DNA of 64,000 bases from Lithodes maja (GCA_037953745.1 JBAKBP010007943.1:26001-90000), one strand, 5' to 3'. Positions 10,080 to 22,093 are shown, counted from the first letter of the stretch. The notes: a model not told the origin generated them from the letters alone. A program made the numbers and translations.

Positions 10080-11597
10080 TATTCTGTTATGTATTTTGTG
10101 AGTTGAGGTCGAAGTGTATTTCGTGATTTGATTTCCCTTCCTAATTGATTTTACCTAGAACCTACGCCCAATTTTTTAACGAATTTACCTAATTGATTCT
10201 ACCTAGAACCTACGCCCAATTTTATAATGAATTTACCTCCCATACTTAATTTCCATCCCCAGAATTATCCCTGTGAAAACCTATCTCCCCCAGTTTCCTT
10301 GATTACGTTCGATTACATAATCACCTTTGTAATTTGTTTATGAATTCATATTGACGTTCATTTAATTACTGATGTAAGTAATTCTGATTCTTCATGCTTA
10401 GGAATTCCAGCATTGCATAGATTCTGTTACTTAATTTCACATCACTTTCCATACAAATATTGTTCTAGTGTATTTATATTGCAAGACTCTGTTATTTCAT
10501 TCAGACCTCTTAGGAATACTGATATTGATATTTCTTTAGCATAACTTCGCCGTATGTGCCCTCGTTCTTTGTTGATTAATATTCTATTAATTAACCTTTT
10601 ACGCTAGTAATTATAAGCATTTCCAGAGCATTCGTTGACTAACTTCATATAGTTAATTATAATATGTTCTCCCGTATAATTAATTAGAGTTACTCTATAG
10701 TTCATTCATAATTATACGCCCTCTTTATATCTGAATTCCTCGGCTCGATTCGTAATTCTTACATACGTTCGTTGACGTGAATATAGATATTCATTCGAAA
10801 TTACATTAATTATTCTTCAAACTTAATCTTGTGTGCTTTAAATTAAATCGTAGAATGCCCACAATTTCAGAATAATATTATTGATACTATGATTCTAGTT
10901 GCATTAACTTTGAGTTTAATTTCCAACACCTCAGTCCAGTAGATGACCTGACCTCCACTGTTTAAGTAGGAAAGTCACTTGAGATTACTGCGACTACCTT
11001 TAGTGCGACACCAGCCGTGTGACTCCCCTAACTTACCTAGGTGTTTATTTTGTTCTCAACTACCTTCGTGTCTCTTAGCTTGAGATTATATATTGTTTCT
11101 TTGTTTGTTTCTCATTCACGCAAGACACTCGACTCACTTTGATTGTTATATTTAGGGGTGATTATTTCTATGTTCATGTTTCACTGTTGTTGCCATTTGC
11201 TAAACTGAAATTATTAACCACATTTGTTTATGATTTATACTTATAAGATTATCAGCATATATGTACCCTATTCTTTGTGTGTTATTATTGTTATTGCTTC
11301 AGACAAGACGGGGATGGTCCCCGGCTACGAATCTATATTCGAGAGATGGAGATGGACATGATTATGTTGAGACGATGTATGCCTCCTCAAGATAGACGTT
11401 ACCTGAATTAATATACCATATATATGTTCCATGTGTGTTGTCATTGGGTTCTGCATGATCCTGATTGAATACCTATTTGTGCTAGTGAGACTGTGTTCGG
11501 TGTGACCCTGTCGGGCTATATTAAGGTCTCTAAGTCCATAATTGGATTGTTGTGGAGACTATATCACAAGTTATAAACATTACAACCCGTCATAACA

Positions 11598-11616
11598 CTG
11601 GCGGCAGCGGTGTCTC
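11598..11616 (+). promoter_or_regulatory. Primer-binding site of element A
   Basis: TGGCGGCAGCGGTG begins one base after the LTR end, where the 3' end of a tRNA ending in CCA would pair. The tRNA was not identified. Element B has a similar site (TGGTGGCTAGCGGTGG) at the same place. Confidence 0.65.
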
Positions 11617-11695
11617 GATACGGCATATCAACACAAGTATTCTTACTGTAAATTTTTGTTTGTCTGGTATTCAATTGGTATTTGAATTATTCATC

Positions 11696-12301
11696 ATGGC
11701 AGCAATTAGGTCTCTTGATATCCCGGCATTTAAACCCGAGGATTACGATATCTACACGTACCTGGAAATAGTCAAACCGGTCCTAGACATTATGTTTGGG
11801 AACGAAGACGCTTCCAAGATACACAAAATTGTGGTTAAGATTGGTAAATATGTAACAAAGGTGTCAGGATATGTGCATGACAACAGGCCTGAGTTAACCT
11901 GGGCCCAATTAGAAGTTTATGTCCGGACAGCCATCAATCCAGTATTAGGCCAAACGATCGCGGATAAACAATTCCAGGAGATAACATACTCAGGGGATTT
12001 GGATGGAACTGTGGAAAAGTGACATCAGATCGCTTTGACAGCCTTCCCCGACGAAACCACCGCCCAGAGGAAGAAAACAATATTCAAAGCCTTGGTCAGA
12101 ATCTTGCCAGACCCAGTGGTTGACCATTTCTCCATCGTGGAACCCACGAATTATGACGCGGATCTACCTGTAATCCGAAGAATAATGGCGTTACGAACAT
12201 CCAGGGAACAAGCCATCCCCAACAAAATGGCGGTGATTAAAAAAAGCCATCACACACCCCACTTCCGGTACAGCTTCCAACAGTCACCCTGCAGCTCCTA
12301 G
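11696..12301 (+). pseudogene. Gag-like protein of element A, one in-frame stop
   Basis: The ATG at 11696 opens MAAIRS; the frame continues to 12301 except for TGA at 12020-12022. It aligns with the element B gag (37974-38627): both start MAA, both have a YxEIVKPVxD-like or YMDIVKPVID segment near residue 30, PELTW about 60 residues later, and AFP after the position of the stop. The protein would be the capsid. No CCHC zinc knuckle is visible. The frame runs into a SINE insertion just downstream, so the C-terminal part is displaced. An acidic stretch at 12735-12780 (GGMDEGDMEGEL) is probably the old C-terminus. Confidence 0.75.
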
Positions 12302-12360
12302 GGCAGCTGACAAGGCTGAGGAGCGGGCAAGAATCCGTCCGACCGACTGGAAACCCTGTA

Positions 12361-12603
12361 CCCAGCCGTCCGGCTGGCTCAGTTGATAGCGTGCCTGATT
12401 CCCACCTTGAAGGTCTCGCGTTCAATCCCCGCTCAGATTGAAAAGTTTTTCTGGGATACAGCCGGCGGTTACCATCTCCCCATGAGCAAGGGGGATGGGT
12501 AATGGTCTCTGGTAGACTAAAGACAGCCAAGCGCTTGCGAATCCTCGAAGGAGGAGAGACGGGCGCTATATAAGTAACCAGAAGATTATTATTATTATTA
12601 TTA
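12361..12603 (+). mobile_element. tRNA-derived SINE with (ATT)n tail
   Basis: The head has an A box (TGGCTCAGTTGATAGCG) and a B box (GCGTTCAATCCCC) at tRNA spacing. The body contains a central segment (GTTACCATC, CATGAGCAAGG, GGATGGGT) that is also present in the SINE at 53188. It ends in ATT repeats (12585-12603). It sits inside the gag region of element A. No clear target duplication was seen. Confidence 0.85.
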
Positions 12604-12856
12604 CCGGATCTTGCATGCTGTGGTCACTCAAACGGTCCTTCACTGAACTGACCAGGAAAAGAACCAGAACTCCAAGTTGGTGGGCACAGATCCGTTGGAT
12701 AAAGCCGCGTCAAATTTCCACCATTATTGAAGATGGAACTGGTGGAATGGACGAGGGAGACATGGAAGGAGAACTTTAATCATCATACCAGCCTGAATTA
12801 GTCCAGCCGCAACCGCTGGATCCTTAGACTGCCCCCCCAAACAAATCGTCGTAACT

Positions 12857-13291
12857 ATGGCGTGGGCTCATGACGGGACATCGGAGGGTGGACTTCCAGT
12901 GTACCACAAAATCACGCTGAATGGGGTGAAAGTTCGACTCCTTATTGATACAGGGGCTTCCCGTTCTTGTCTTTCCCTTCCCTTTTTCCGAAAACATAGA
13001 CAGGTTTTCGGAGAAATGCAGTCCTCTTCTATCATCCTAATTAGTGCGAACGACCAAGTTATTCCCAACCTGGGTCAGTCACTTCCCCTAGATGTTAAAA
13101 CCCCCACCCTAATCACGGAGTTCAACTCCTTTGTGATCTACAACCCTAGTGAATCCAAGTATGATGGATACCTGGGGCTTGATTTATTAATTGTTCTAAG
13201 TGCCTCCATTAATTGTAGGTACAGGACACTATCTTATGATCCTCCTTCCAAATCTGGGAAAAAAACACAAAAATTCACCTCCTCTAGGTAA
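12857..13291 (+). pseudogene. Retropepsin-like protease of element A
   Basis: Aspartic protease of the retroviral type. The catalytic triplet is D31-T32-G33 in LLIDTGASRSC, and the second signature YDGYLGLDLL is near residue 103. Its role would be to cut Gag-Pol. The frame stops at 13291 soon after the protease fold, and the next pol segment continues in another frame. The start is taken at the ATG; the true polyprotein frame probably began in gag. It is homologous to the element B protease (DTGAA), with a different residue after DTG. Confidence 0.8.
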
Positions 13292-13791
13292 CTTGAAGCA
13301 GATAAAAACCATAGAATTACCAGTCACTCCCCCTAGCACTGCTGCACCCCAAACTGATATTAATAATTCCCCCTCCCCCCATCATGTCATTTCTCCTGCC
13401 ATAGTATCCACTTCCATTACCGTTCCCCCTCATCATGAAAAATGGATACCCTTAGTTCCTACAATTCAAGGAAATGTCCTTGTGACCCCCACCTCCAAAG
13501 CCCTTTAAATGGGGTATGCCTAAGCACACCTTGCCTGCTACCACCCCAACTCAATTGGGGCATAAAAATTGCTAACATCTCTGACAAACCTGTTACCTTG
13601 CCCAAAGGCCTAGCCATTGGCGATTTAGAAATGTACTGTGAAGAACTATCTGCTCCCTCTGATTTTTCCCCCCCTTACAAAAACCCCCTTTCTGACATAG
13701 GCTACCCTCCACCCTCTCTAACAACCAACAAACAGACCTCAGAAATCTTCTTATCTCATATCAAGACATTTTCGCTACTTCTAGTCGAGAT
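13292..13791 (+). pseudogene. Pol linker of element A, frameshifted
   Basis: Two overlapping frames carry the usual segment between protease and RT. One is PPHHEKWIPLVPTIQGN (frame ending at 13508). The other is KIANISDKPVTLPKGLAIGDLE (frame from 13442). They match element B around 39930-40140. At least two frameshifts separate protease, linker and RT. Confidence 0.65.
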
Positions 13792-15642
13792 ATGGGAAAA
13801 ACTGAAACATTGCATCACCCCATTCACACCGTCGGACACCCCATCAAGCAACCCATCAGAAGGAAGAACCAGATCCAAAGACAAGAGGAAGAAAAACAAG
13901 TAAATTATATGCTCGCCACAGGAGGAGTAAAACCCTCTACCAGCCCCTGTTCTTCTCCGGTAGTGCTAGTCCGTAAGAAGGACGGATCCACAAGATTTTG
14001 CATCGTTTATCGCCAGCTAAATGACGTCACCATCAAGGACGCCACCCCTCTCCCCAGGATTGATGACTCTCTCGATTCCCTACTCGGCGCCAAATGGTTC
14101 ACCACCTTAGACCTCCAAGCTGGTTACTGGCAAGTTCCCGTTATGCCTGAACATCAACAAAAAACAGCCTTTTCCACCAGCCAAGGAAGACTGTATGAGT
14201 TCACAGTACTACCATTCGGACTCTGCAATGGACCAGCCACCTTCTCCAAATTAATGGAATCAGTCTTGGAAGGATTAACTTGGGAAACTTGCCTATGCAC
14301 CCTAGCAGAGAAAAAAGTTAATTTCTTGGGCCATGTCGTCTCTGAAGAAGGAATTGCCCCAGACCCTTCCAAACTCCAACCTCTCAGTAAAATCACCCCT
14401 CCAACTAACATAAAAGGCGTACGTGCATTTTTAGGCCTAGCATCCTACTATGGACGGTTTGTGAAGAATTTTGCCACCATTGGTAAACTCTTACATGACC
14501 TAACAAAAAAGGAAGAACCTTTCATATGGACAGACCCCAGGATTCAAGCTTTCAACAACCTCAAAGACAAATTAGTTGCCTCACCAGTAGTCTTCTTTCC
14601 TGGTTATACCAAACCATTCCGATTTTACACAGATGTATCACAGTACGGAATTGGGGCCATCTTAGGCCAAACCAGAGATGGCAAAGAACACATAATTGCA
14701 TGTGCTAGCCGCACCCTCAACCCAGCAGAAATAAATTACCAAGTGACCAAACGTGAATGTCTCGGAATGATATGGGCATTACAACATTTCAAAGCCTACC
14801 TGGCGGGAGTCAAGGTCACCGTAATAACCGACCACCACGCCCTTCAATGGTTGAGGAAGTCAGACACAAAAAACGCTCTGACTTTCAGATGGAGAGAATC
14901 ACTGGAGGAATTCGATATAGATATCGTTTATCGTCCAGGGAAATTGCATACCAATGCTGATGCACTCTCTCGTCTACCATTACCACCTCCTAGTCCTACC
15001 TCTCAACAAGAAACATCAGCCCTTATGATCTTTGCAATACATCATCAAGGCTCGTTAGACAACAGCCAACAAGACCTCTTACAACAATTCCAGCAACAAA
15101 TAAAACCAGAATGGATACCTAGAAATGTTTTCAATCTGCTAACCAGACGAGGTGACAATCTCTTCACTTTAGAAGGAAAAATTGTGATCACCCCCCAAGC
15201 CGCATTGTCCACGATGCAGTCCATACACATGGATAACGGCATCCACCTCGCCCAAAGAAGACTCATCACCACCTTTCAACAAATCTACTGGACCCCATCT
15301 CCACATGTCCAAGCAAAATGCATCACTGAGGCATGCAAAGCGTGTGCTTTAGGTAAAGATCGAACCCGCACAGCTGGTCCTTCCGGAAAGTTAATTGCCT
15401 CCAAGCCTTGGCAATTGCTGGCAGTAGACGTAATGGGCCCCATGGAAAACAGTCATGGATTCAAGTACATAATCACTTTTGTGGACACGTACTCAAAGTA
15501 TGTCATCGCGTGCCCCGCAAAAGAACACTCAGCCATTACAGTCGCCGAAGCACTCATTCAACATGTCTTCCCCTATTTTGGCCTACCTGAAGCAATCCAT
15601 TCGGACAACGCCCCTGAATTTACTAGCCACATCTGGTCTTAA
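13792..15642 (+). pseudogene. Reverse transcriptase, RNase H and integrase of element A, active site lost
   Basis: RT motifs in order: SSPVVLVRKKDG, FCIVYRQLND (element B has FCVDYR), TTLDLQAGYWQ with the first catalytic Asp, and PFGLCNGPATF. After TWETC the sequence jumps directly to EKKVNFLGH. About 40 residues are missing here, in frame, including the YxDD box. RNase H shows YTDVSQYGIGA, KRECLG and ITDHHALQWL. Integrase shows a zinc-binding part (IHMDNGIH, CKAC) and two catalytic Asp (AVDVMGP, HSDNAPEF). TAA at 15640-15642 ends the frame before the third catalytic residue. The integrase catalytic Glu lies downstream in the same frame. Confidence 0.9.
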
Positions 15643-16755
15643 CTGTCCTTAATGTGTGGTTTTAAAATCAGCCACTGCTCCCCCTACTGGCCACAGGGTA
15701 ATTCAATATGCGAGAGGAGCCACAGAACCATTGCCAATCAGATCAGAACCAGATTACAACAAATGGATTCCAAGGATTGGTCCAGCCAGGTCAAAATTGT
15801 GCAATGGGGAATCAACACCTGCCCTTGAGAAGACGGCGTATCACCTCACGAACGAGTATTTGGAGTAGCACCGTTGCTCCTCCCCCTCCGTCATCTAGCT
15901 GCCCTGTATGAGCCCTCCTCTAATTTTGACCAGTCTCTCGTCCACCTCAAGAAACGCCTAAGACAAATCCAGTACGTTCAAGACCTTCAACCAGATGAAA
16001 CACCATAAGCCAGCCCCCACTGTATTGGCGATCTAGTCATGGTCGCACACTTACCAGTTCCATCCAAACTAAAACCCAGATTTAAAGGCCCGTTTGAGAT
16101 TTAAGCTGTACCAAACTGTTACCAGGTTACCGTCAACTATTTTTGTGAGTCACGCACGTATCGTAACAGGCATGTACGTAGATTTCAGCCTATTAATGAG
16201 AACAATGTGATGCTTGCTGATCCCAATCAGAATGACATGTTGCCTGCAACTAAAAACCAAAATTTAGGATCCACAGAACCCCAAATCCCTGAGCTTTCTC
16301 TACCTGTCACTCCTTCACGCCGCCAAAGGCCTCCTCTTGATGTAAACCTTCTACCTCATACTCGCACACCTGTACCTCCAGCACGCCCAACCCCTTTGGT
16401 GTACACACCTGTTCCAGCCTTGCCTACCCGCACTGTTTCTGCTCCTCCCACCCTTCCCTCTCAAACTTGTCAACCCTCTACGCTTCTTCCTGTTCAATCT
16501 TCCCCATCTGTCAGTTTACCTACTAATTCAGAACCCTCTGATACTCAACCTACAACTCCTATCATTGCTAACACACCTGTAACTACCATTACTCAACCTA
16601 GCTCACCACTTCCCAGCACGTTACCTATCCCTTTACTGTCACGCCTGACACGCCCCCAATCTTATGCTTCCAAACTCAAATCTCCAGCTCCTTCTGTATC
16701 TCGTCTATCCCCTCAACCTGTTGCACGGCCCTTTACCTCTACTTTCCAGACGTAG
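15643..16755 (+). pseudogene. Integrase C-terminal part and Pro-rich tail of element A
   Basis: Continues in the same frame as the integrase after the TAA at 15640. It has SPYWPQGNSICERSH with the third catalytic Glu, then VQWGINTCP, HERVFGVAPLL and GDLVMVAHLP, interrupted by further stops (near 15826, 16006 and 16102). From 16207 a 182-codon open stretch is extremely rich in Pro, Ser and Thr with no fold expected. A similar Pro-rich tail ends Pol in element B. Confidence 0.7.
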
Positions 16756-17180
16756 TCCCATCCCTTCCAATAGCACACAATCTTCTCCTTTAATTCGGCC
16801 GCCTCCAAAAAAATTCAATAGGCCACCTCTATCCCCTAGCTCAACCTCCCCCCCCCCCATCCCCAGTATCTCGTGCTCAGACAACATCTCTAATCCCTAC
16901 TCAATCCAATCCCACATGTACAAGATCTGGTCGACGTGTGATACCCCCTCAACGATGGGCTCCCACCTTTCAACCCACCTACATCCGGCGAGCCCCCCTA
17001 CAACCTACCTTGCCAGCATCAACAAGGACCCCTCATGTTAGTGCGAGGTCAATGTTACCTCCCACAAATACCTCAACTGTCCTCACTACTCCAGTGACTG
17101 CGAAGACCAGCAGACCACACAACTAACTGCCCCTACCACACCTTTTTCCTACAGCACCTTCTACTACAACCCCTACAGCC

Positions 17181-17795
17181 ATGAAAATTAACGAAGTCAC
17201 CTTCATCAAAGACGATGTCTCCACGGAGATAGAAACACCCAATAAACTCCTCCACCTGGCAAAACATGCTAAAGAAGACTGGCAGTTAAATATAAGCATG
17301 GACACCCTATCCAAGGCGGATGTTCCCACCACACTTTGGCTGCTAACTCTCCAACGTGTAATACCTGTCAGCAACTCACCCACCACCAGATCCAATATTA
17401 TTAAGTCGCTGGGTCACGACTTTTTCTATGAGGAATGTGGTGAGATGACAGGTCTGAAGACGAACCATCCAAGTAACAGTTGCAGAATAGCCAGTCTGCA
17501 ACTCCAAGACCCCATAATCAAGACACGAAAAATAGCAGAGACACCCCAATTTTCCCATGCTCTAGCCCTTGGACAAATACCAGAGCAACCCCTGCTTCCT
17601 CGTGTTCTACGACAACAACCACCAGCCTCAAGAATGGGAAAGGCTCTCCTCCAATCAACAGCCTGCTCTGACCCCCTCCCAACAATCAACAACAACTCAG
17701 CATTCCCTCAATACCCGGATCTTGCTTATAGTGAAAAGATGTTCAGGCAGATACAACATCAACGGCCCAAAGTCTACCGATACCAATGGACGTAA
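17181..17795 (+). CDS. Third ORF of element A, running into the right LTR
   Basis: 204 codons from MKINEVTF. The first 87 codons lie in the internal region; the ORF then crosses the LTR boundary at 17441 and uses about 118 LTR codons. The LTR-encoded part is rich in Gln and Pro and ends VYRYQWT. The same LTR frame is also open in the left LTR (to 8858), with several amino-acid differences. The internal part can be aligned weakly with the third ORF of element B (Asp, Leu-x-Trp, Arg-x-x-Pro spacing). No known domain was recognised. It may be an accessory protein or a chance extension. Confidence 0.5.
   Translation: MKINEVTFIKDDVSTEIETPNKLLHLAKHAKEDWQLNISMDTLSKADVPTTLWLLTLQRVIPVSNSPTTRSNIIKSLGHDFFYEECGEMTGLKTNHPSNSCRIASLQLQDPIIKTRKIAETPQFSHALALGQIPEQPLLPRVLRQQPPASRMGKALLQSTACSDPLPTINNNSAFPQYPDLAYSEKMFRQIQHQRPKVYRYQWT
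17429..17440 (+). promoter_or_regulatory. Weak polypurine tract of element A
   Basis: TGAGGAATGTGG directly before the right LTR, at the place where plus-strand synthesis primes. It is purine-rich but interrupted by T, so a poor example. Confidence 0.45.
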
Positions 17796-20501
17796 CCAGG
17801 AGAGCACAGGATGACGGACCAAGAGAGATAGTTAACCTCTACCACGAGCAACTATTAAGCGAGATATAACCTTGTTTATGATCCCTGGAAAATTACCCAA
17901 ACGACCCCTGTTCCATCATTTTCTATGACGAGCCACAGGTATGGGAGGTCACCCCCACTCATTAGCCACCTGCTCAGGTCACGCCCCCTCGTAGCCCGGT
18001 GCCGGCACCGAGCTACATGTACTCATTTCCGGGATATGGAAGAAAGAACGGAAGAAATAGTTATGCAAATAAAACATCAACGGCCTGGAATCTACCGACG
18101 GGAATGGATATAAACGAGAAGAAACATTGTGCCGGATCGGGAGATCCAATAGACAGCTACAAAGACCAACTATTAAGTGAGCTATATCAATGTTTGTTTA
18201 AGAATGTCGTTCATGGACGAGTCCGTATACATCCCATTTCTCCCTTATTAGACTAAGTAACTCGGTTTTAAGTAATTAATGAGCCACCTACCACATATGT
18301 ATTCATGTAAACCACCACTAGGTATACCTACGATAAGTAATTACCTCACAACTTCATCACAACGATTTCACCATGTCCCTCTGATCTCGAAGACCTGTCC
18401 ACGAGAGTCGAGGAAAAAGCTGCACATTATCTCAGGTAAATTGTGGAAAAGTATGCAAAATACACAATCCTACTATTCAACCCCTATGCAGGAACCGAGT
18501 AGCAAAGTAACTGTGTAGCTTGCACCAGCCTGCCCCTGCCCTGCCCCTGGAGAGTGTCCTGCCTGGAAGTGCCCTGCCGTCCCGTTCGAGCACGCCCTGC
18601 CCACCTGAAGTGCTGTTCGAGGCCGCCTTGCCCCCGGAAGTGCTGCCCGAGGACGCCTTGCTCCCGGAAGTGCTTCCTGAGGACGCCCTTGCCCCGGAAG
18701 TGCTGCCCTAGGACCTACAACCTACGTTGGCCAGCCCTGCACTCTCTTCACCAGCCCTCCAAACATTCCCTTAGGTTCTGTGTGTCTTTTCGTTGTGTTA
18801 TTGTTGCAAAGGTAAATTAAGTTATGCGACCCGTGTTGTGTTAATTATCTCTGAGATCTGTGCCCAAGATCCTTAATCGCGTATCAGTGTTAATCCTTCT
18901 GAAAATTACCTACACTCTGTGTTAAAACTGTGTATAAGTCTTAAACCTGTGAGAGTGATTCAATTCATATCGAACGTCTTACGCATACGTTATATAGTTG
19001 TATTCAGTTATTCATTTTGCCACACGCTCGTAGATCTTTATATATATATGTATTCTCTTATGTATTTTGTGAGTTGAGGTCGAAGTGTATTTCGTGATTT
19101 TATTTCCCTTCTAATTGATTTTACCTAGAAGCTACGCCCAATTTTATAACGAATTTACCTACCCATCCTTAATTTCCATCCCCAGAATTATCCCTGTGAA
19201 AACCTATCTTCCCCAGTTTCCTTGATTACGTTCTATTACGTAATCGCCTTTGTGATTATTTTATGAATTCATATTGACGTTCATTTAATTACTGATGTAA
19301 GAAATTCTAATTCTCAATGCTTAGGAATTCCAGCATTGCATAGATTCTGTTACTTTATTTCACATCACTTTCCATACACATAATATGCTAGTGTATTTAT
19401 ATTGCAAGATTGTTAATTCATTCACACCTCTTAAGAATACTGATATTGGTATTTCTCTAGCATAACTTCGTCGTCTGCGCCCTCGTTCTTTGTTAATTAA
19501 TATTCTATTAATTAACCTTCTACGCTAGTAATTATAAGCGTTTCCAGATAATTCGTTGACTAACTTCATTTAGTTAATTATAATTTGTTCTCCCGTATAA
19601 TTAATTAGAGTTACTCTATAGTTCATTCATAATTATACGCCCTCTTTATATCTGAATTCCTCGGCTCGATTCGTAATTCTTACATACGTTCGTTGACGCG
19701 AATATAGATATTCATTCGAAATTACATTAATTATTCTTCAAACTTAATTTTGTGTGCTTTAAATTAAATCATAGATTGCCCCCAATTTCAAAATATATTA
19801 TTGATACTACGATTCTAATTGCATTAACTTTGAGTTTAATCTCCAACACCTCAGTCCAGTAGATGACCTGACCTCCACTGTTTAAGTAGGAAAGTCACTT
19901 GAGAATACCGCGACTACCTTTAGTGCGACACCAGCCGTGTGACTCCCCTAACTTACCTAGGTGTTTATTTTGTTCTCAACTACCTTCGTGTCTCTTAGCT
20001 TGAGATTATATATTGTTTCTTTGTTTGTTTTTCATTCACGCAAGACACTCGACTCACTTTGATTGTTATATTTAAGGGTGATTATTTCTATGTTCATGTT
20101 TGACTGTTGTTGCCATTTGCTAAACTGAGATTATTAACCACATTTGTTTATGATTTATACTTATAAGATTATCAGAATATATGTACCCTATTCTTTGTGT
20201 GTTATTATTGTTATTGCTTCAGACAAGAAACCATCCCCGGCTACGAATCTATATTCGAGAGTTGGAGATTGACATGATTATGTTGAGACGTGCTATGCCT
20301 CCTCAAGATAGACGTTACCTGAATTAATATACCATATATATGTTTCATGTGTGTTGTCATTGAGTTCTGCATGATCCTGATTGAATACCTATTTGTGCTA
20401 GTGAGACTGTGTTCGGTGTGACCCTGTTGGTCTATAAGTCCATAATTGGATTTTTGTGGAGACTATATCACGAGTTGTAAATATTACAACCGTCATAAAC
20501 A
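17441..20501 (+). repeat. Right LTR of element A (3061 bp)
   Basis: Begins TGAGATGAC and ends CATAAACA, followed by ATCAT at 20502-20506. It is collinear with the left LTR. The 30-bp minisatellite recurs at 18604-18712. Confidence 0.9.
18604..18712 (+). repeat. 30-bp minisatellite in right LTR of A
   Basis: Units of about 30 bp on GGAAGTGCTGCC and GAGGACGCCTTGC, reading PEVLPEDALL in one frame. This copy differs from the left LTR copy by small indels. Confidence 0.75.
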
Positions 20502-20576
20502 ATCATTGTACACAAATCTTGATGTCATAATATCATATATCGTGAACTCACTAATCTGATCTATATAATCTGATAT

Positions 20577-20645
20577 ATCCATCTATCTATCTATCTATCT
20601 ATTGCTAGACGACCCTAACCCCCGAGAAGACGCGAAAGTATCACC
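20577..20645 (-). mobile_element. Short RTE-like LINE 3' tail
   Basis: An ATCT microsatellite followed by TATTGCTAGACGACC and CCCCGAGAAGA. This resembles the 3' end of the minus-strand RTE LINE at 37393 (TATTGCCTGACGCCG, CCCCGAAGGGG). Very short and diverged. Confidence 0.4.
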
Positions 20646-20939
20646 TTCATATGCTTCTATATGTCGAGGCAACTCATTCGATTATCTTGCTTTTTTTCTC
20701 AATTAATTTCACGATAAATGTGTAGCTTGATAATACAAGTTTATTGGGCAATGCAATATAACAATGACAAATATTAATTATCCTGTTAATAAACATTGTT
20801 TGCGATGATGTGAACAATTGATAAGGGTACTCAAGTAACTCCAGGAATTATAATTATTTAATTTATAATAATTAGACAGTCCTAGTAAAGTAAATAGATC
20901 AAGGTAATAATGTGTTGGGGAAATAATGGATTGCAATTA

Positions 20940-21206
20940 TCGGGGGTACTTTACTCTACTATGGGTTTCAGAGGCCGTGTTACATGTTTTTTCGGGAATA
21001 ACTTATTAACACAAATTTGGATTAGTATGATATTTTGACACAGCTTTATTCACACCCTGCCCTAATTTTCGCCAATATCGTGCATTACCAAAAGTGTAGA
21101 ATTTAAGGTACTTGTCCCTGTGTCATGAGGTTAAAGTCGCACCTGGTCACACCTGGATGATGAGGAAATGCACAAGGTTAGTCACCCCCCCCCATCTCTC
21201 TTTCTT

Positions 21207-21281
<75 letters not shown>

Positions 21282-21490
21282 CTCACACATGGAAACTACG
21301 GCCACTGGCGCATTCATTATACATATAAAAGTGAGGCATGCAAAATGTGTTAATTTTATAATAATATATGATAGTGACATAAACTGACTGCAAGGGCAAC
21401 AGTAGGGTAGGGTGGTGAGTATAACACGAGCGTGTGTGATGGAAGAGCAGTGGTTTGATGGTTTCCAGGTGTTTGTGTGGTGTTTTGTCT
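20940..21490 (+). repeat. Dispersed repeat with internal CT microsatellite, copy 1
   Basis: Starts TACTATGGGTTTCAGAGGCCG and runs through a C run, the (CT)n block, and a TTTCTCACACATGGAAACTACGG-like segment. The whole block recurs inverted at 29900-30432, and its first part again at 31777. No coding capacity. Confidence 0.8.
21210..21276. repeat. (CT)n microsatellite
   Basis: About 33 CT units, inside the dispersed repeat. Confidence 0.95.
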
Positions 21491-22093
21491 TGGCATGATA
21501 TTGCATCTACTGTAAGGTGTAATATGGTCATCGTATCGTCAGGTTGTGTTGGATGTCAGGTGGGATGGGGCAGTTGACGCTTGGTCATTAATTACGGGTT
21601 GGGTAGGGGTTGGGAAGGGGTGAGGATGGGAAAATGTTGGGGGAGGAAGGGTAGTGTAGGGTAAGTAAGTACAGTCACTTATACAAAATCGTGGACCGGT
21701 ACGATTTTCGTTATGCAATTACTATCTGGGTTGATTATTGGCTGGGACTTGCTTTACAATCAATGGTATATGTAGGTTCGTAATTGATGTATAGAAAATC
21801 ATATTCGTAAATCCGTTGTAGAGATATACTTCCATAATTAGAAAAAAGGTGAGGTCCATGAATTGTTATGAGTGATGGTACGTTGAGGAAGATGCTGCCG
21901 ACAATAAAACAAACAATACAAAAAACACGGAGGAGAAGGGTGGGACAATGGGACATTTATACAAAGTGTATAGGAATGTGGAGGGGTGAGTGTGGCCAGG
22001 TTTTATTAATAGGTCATTTTATACAACGAAAGGAAGCGGAGACATGGAGGGTGGACAAATGATACACACAAAATACACAGCAAACAGTTTATA
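21491..22093. other. Non-coding stretch
   Basis: G-rich on the plus strand around 21590-21660. It probably includes the 3' flank of the transposase gene. No TIR was recognised. Confidence 0.35.

Larger units (their letters stand above)
8504..11597 (+). repeat. Left LTR of element A (3094 bp)
   Basis: Begins TGAGATGAC and ends CATAACA. It matches 17441-20501 along its whole length, with scattered substitutions and small indels. It holds two diverged internal copies of a block (about 8650-8960 and 8960-9260) and a 30-bp minisatellite (9655-9765). At 3.1 kb it is long for a Gypsy LTR. Confidence 0.9.
8504..20501 (+). mobile_element. Ty3/Gypsy LTR retrotransposon, element A
   Basis: About 12 kb. 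It has two direct LTRs (8504-11597, 17441-20501), an ATCAT duplication, a primer-binding site, gag, protease, reverse transcriptase, RNase H, integrase and a third ORF before the right LTR. The protease-RT-RNaseH-integrase order is that of Ty3/Gypsy. The coding region is damaged by stops, frameshifts and a deletion of the RT active site, so it is non-autonomous. It resembles element B at protein level throughout, but the LTRs are not alike. Confidence 0.92.

Noticed and set aside
21147..21506. Protein with long Arg-Glu repeats (also at 29985 and 31550)
   Set aside because: Translation of GA/CT microsatellites, not a coding region.
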